DNA of 57,658 nucleotides, from positions 1 to 57,658 of the forward strand of contig JAEXAH010000102.1 in NCBI GenBank assembly GCA_023458315.1, given 5' to 3'. The DNA is from Pseudomonadota bacterium (GTDB taxonomy: Bacteria; Pseudomonadota; Alphaproteobacteria; Rhodospirillales; Magnetospirillaceae). Each line of letters opens with the position of its first letter. Within the stretch, counting starts at the first letter, position 1. This document shows, piece by piece, positions 57,541 to 57,658 of the stretch. Below the pieces are notes generated by a model. The model searched no databases. It had not been told where the DNA came from and was given only the letters and a program-made list of their open reading frames with translations. The position numbers and the translations under genes were made by a program.

Positions 57541-57658
57541 TCATGCCCGGACTTGATCCGGGCATCCACGCGGCGCCGCCTGTTCCCGTCTTTCCGCTGG
57601 GATGCCCGCGGACAAACGTGGATGGCCGGGTCAAGCCCGGCCATGACGAGCACTTCCC
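57541..57658. repeat. Dispersed composite palindromic repeat, copy at the right edge
   Basis: Two modules are present: ATGCCCGGA and TCCGGGCAT around CTTGA (57543-57565), and ATGGCCGGG and CCCGGCCAT around TCAAG (57622-57644). This is the 18.5-kb element in reverse orientation with a longer spacer. The final 30 bases match the window's left edge exactly. Confidence 0.85.

Noticed and set aside
1..57658. tRNA, rRNA or CRISPR arrays
   Set aside because: No tRNA-like T-arm or acceptor pairing was found in the gaps by eye, and no regularly spaced repeats were found. The repeats seen are palindromic intergenic elements.

Overview
The window is about 57.7 kb of high-GC alphaproteobacterial chromosome, most like a Magnetospirillum-type member of the Rhodospirillales. 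This placement rests on gene content and codon use: a cbb3 oxidase operon with CcoG, a sigma54-driven glnK-amtB, a NifX/NafY-like protein beside modA, a bacteriophytochrome, heme-linked c-di-GMP signalling and many two-component proteins. No phylogeny was run. Coding density is high. Almost every gene carries a long antisense open frame caused by GC bias, and these were discarded. I saw no rRNA, tRNA, CRISPR array, transposase or prophage gene.

Layout. 1-10 kb: ppdK, glyS-glyQ, a DUF59 protein coupled to an NnrS-like membrane protein, and hrpB. 10-15 kb: a small cytochrome c, a TAXI substrate-binding protein overlapping a DUF6969 gene, a CHAP-domain exported protein, an atypical LuxR-type regulator and a cytochrome b561. 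15-19 kb: central carbon genes tkt, fba and rpe; tkt is preceded by a possible structured leader and a small overlapping ORF. 19-25.6 kb: a complete phosphate operon, pstSCAB-phoU-phoB, behind a Pho box. 25.6-27.7 kb: a compositionally different phospholipase C-like gene that appears to carry an inserted beta-propeller. 28-29.7 kb: glnK-amtB behind a near-consensus sigma54 promoter.

29.7-35.7 kb: a bacteriophytochrome kinase fused to a heme oxygenase, then molybdate genes (modE, mop, modA, a NifX-like gene) around a ModE-type palindrome, then a Crp/Fnr regulator. 35.8-43.3 kb: ccoNOQP, a second Crp/Fnr regulator, a minus-strand group (34-residue membrane peptide, DUF6858 protein, BASS/ACR3-type carrier) and divergent ccoG. 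Three Fnr-family boxes lie between ccoG and that group. 43.4-47.2 kb: a PAS histidine kinase and a diguanylate cyclase with a c-type heme motif. 47.3-50.3 kb: modBC, a short ModE-like regulator and a DUF6125 gene, with a second ModE-type palindrome. 50.5-55.2 kb: gdhA, a MASE1 histidine kinase with a FixJ-type regulator, and a glutamate dehydrogenase paralogue that has lost its catalytic residues. 55.2-57.4 kb: a TetR regulator divergent from motB across a palindromic operator, then arfB. Both window edges hold copies of a dispersed palindromic repeat.

The genes fit a metabolically flexible microaerobe. It controls phosphate (Pho), nitrogen (sigma54/PII/GDH), molybdenum (two ModE-type regulators), oxygen (Fnr-family proteins, cbb3), light (phytochrome) and probably redox or gas signals (heme diguanylate cyclase). 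The best candidates for undescribed biology are the split phospholipase C, the phytochrome-heme oxygenase fusion, the GDH pseudoenzyme beside a gdhA/two-component set, and the DUF6858/carrier/micropeptide group under Fnr-type boxes.
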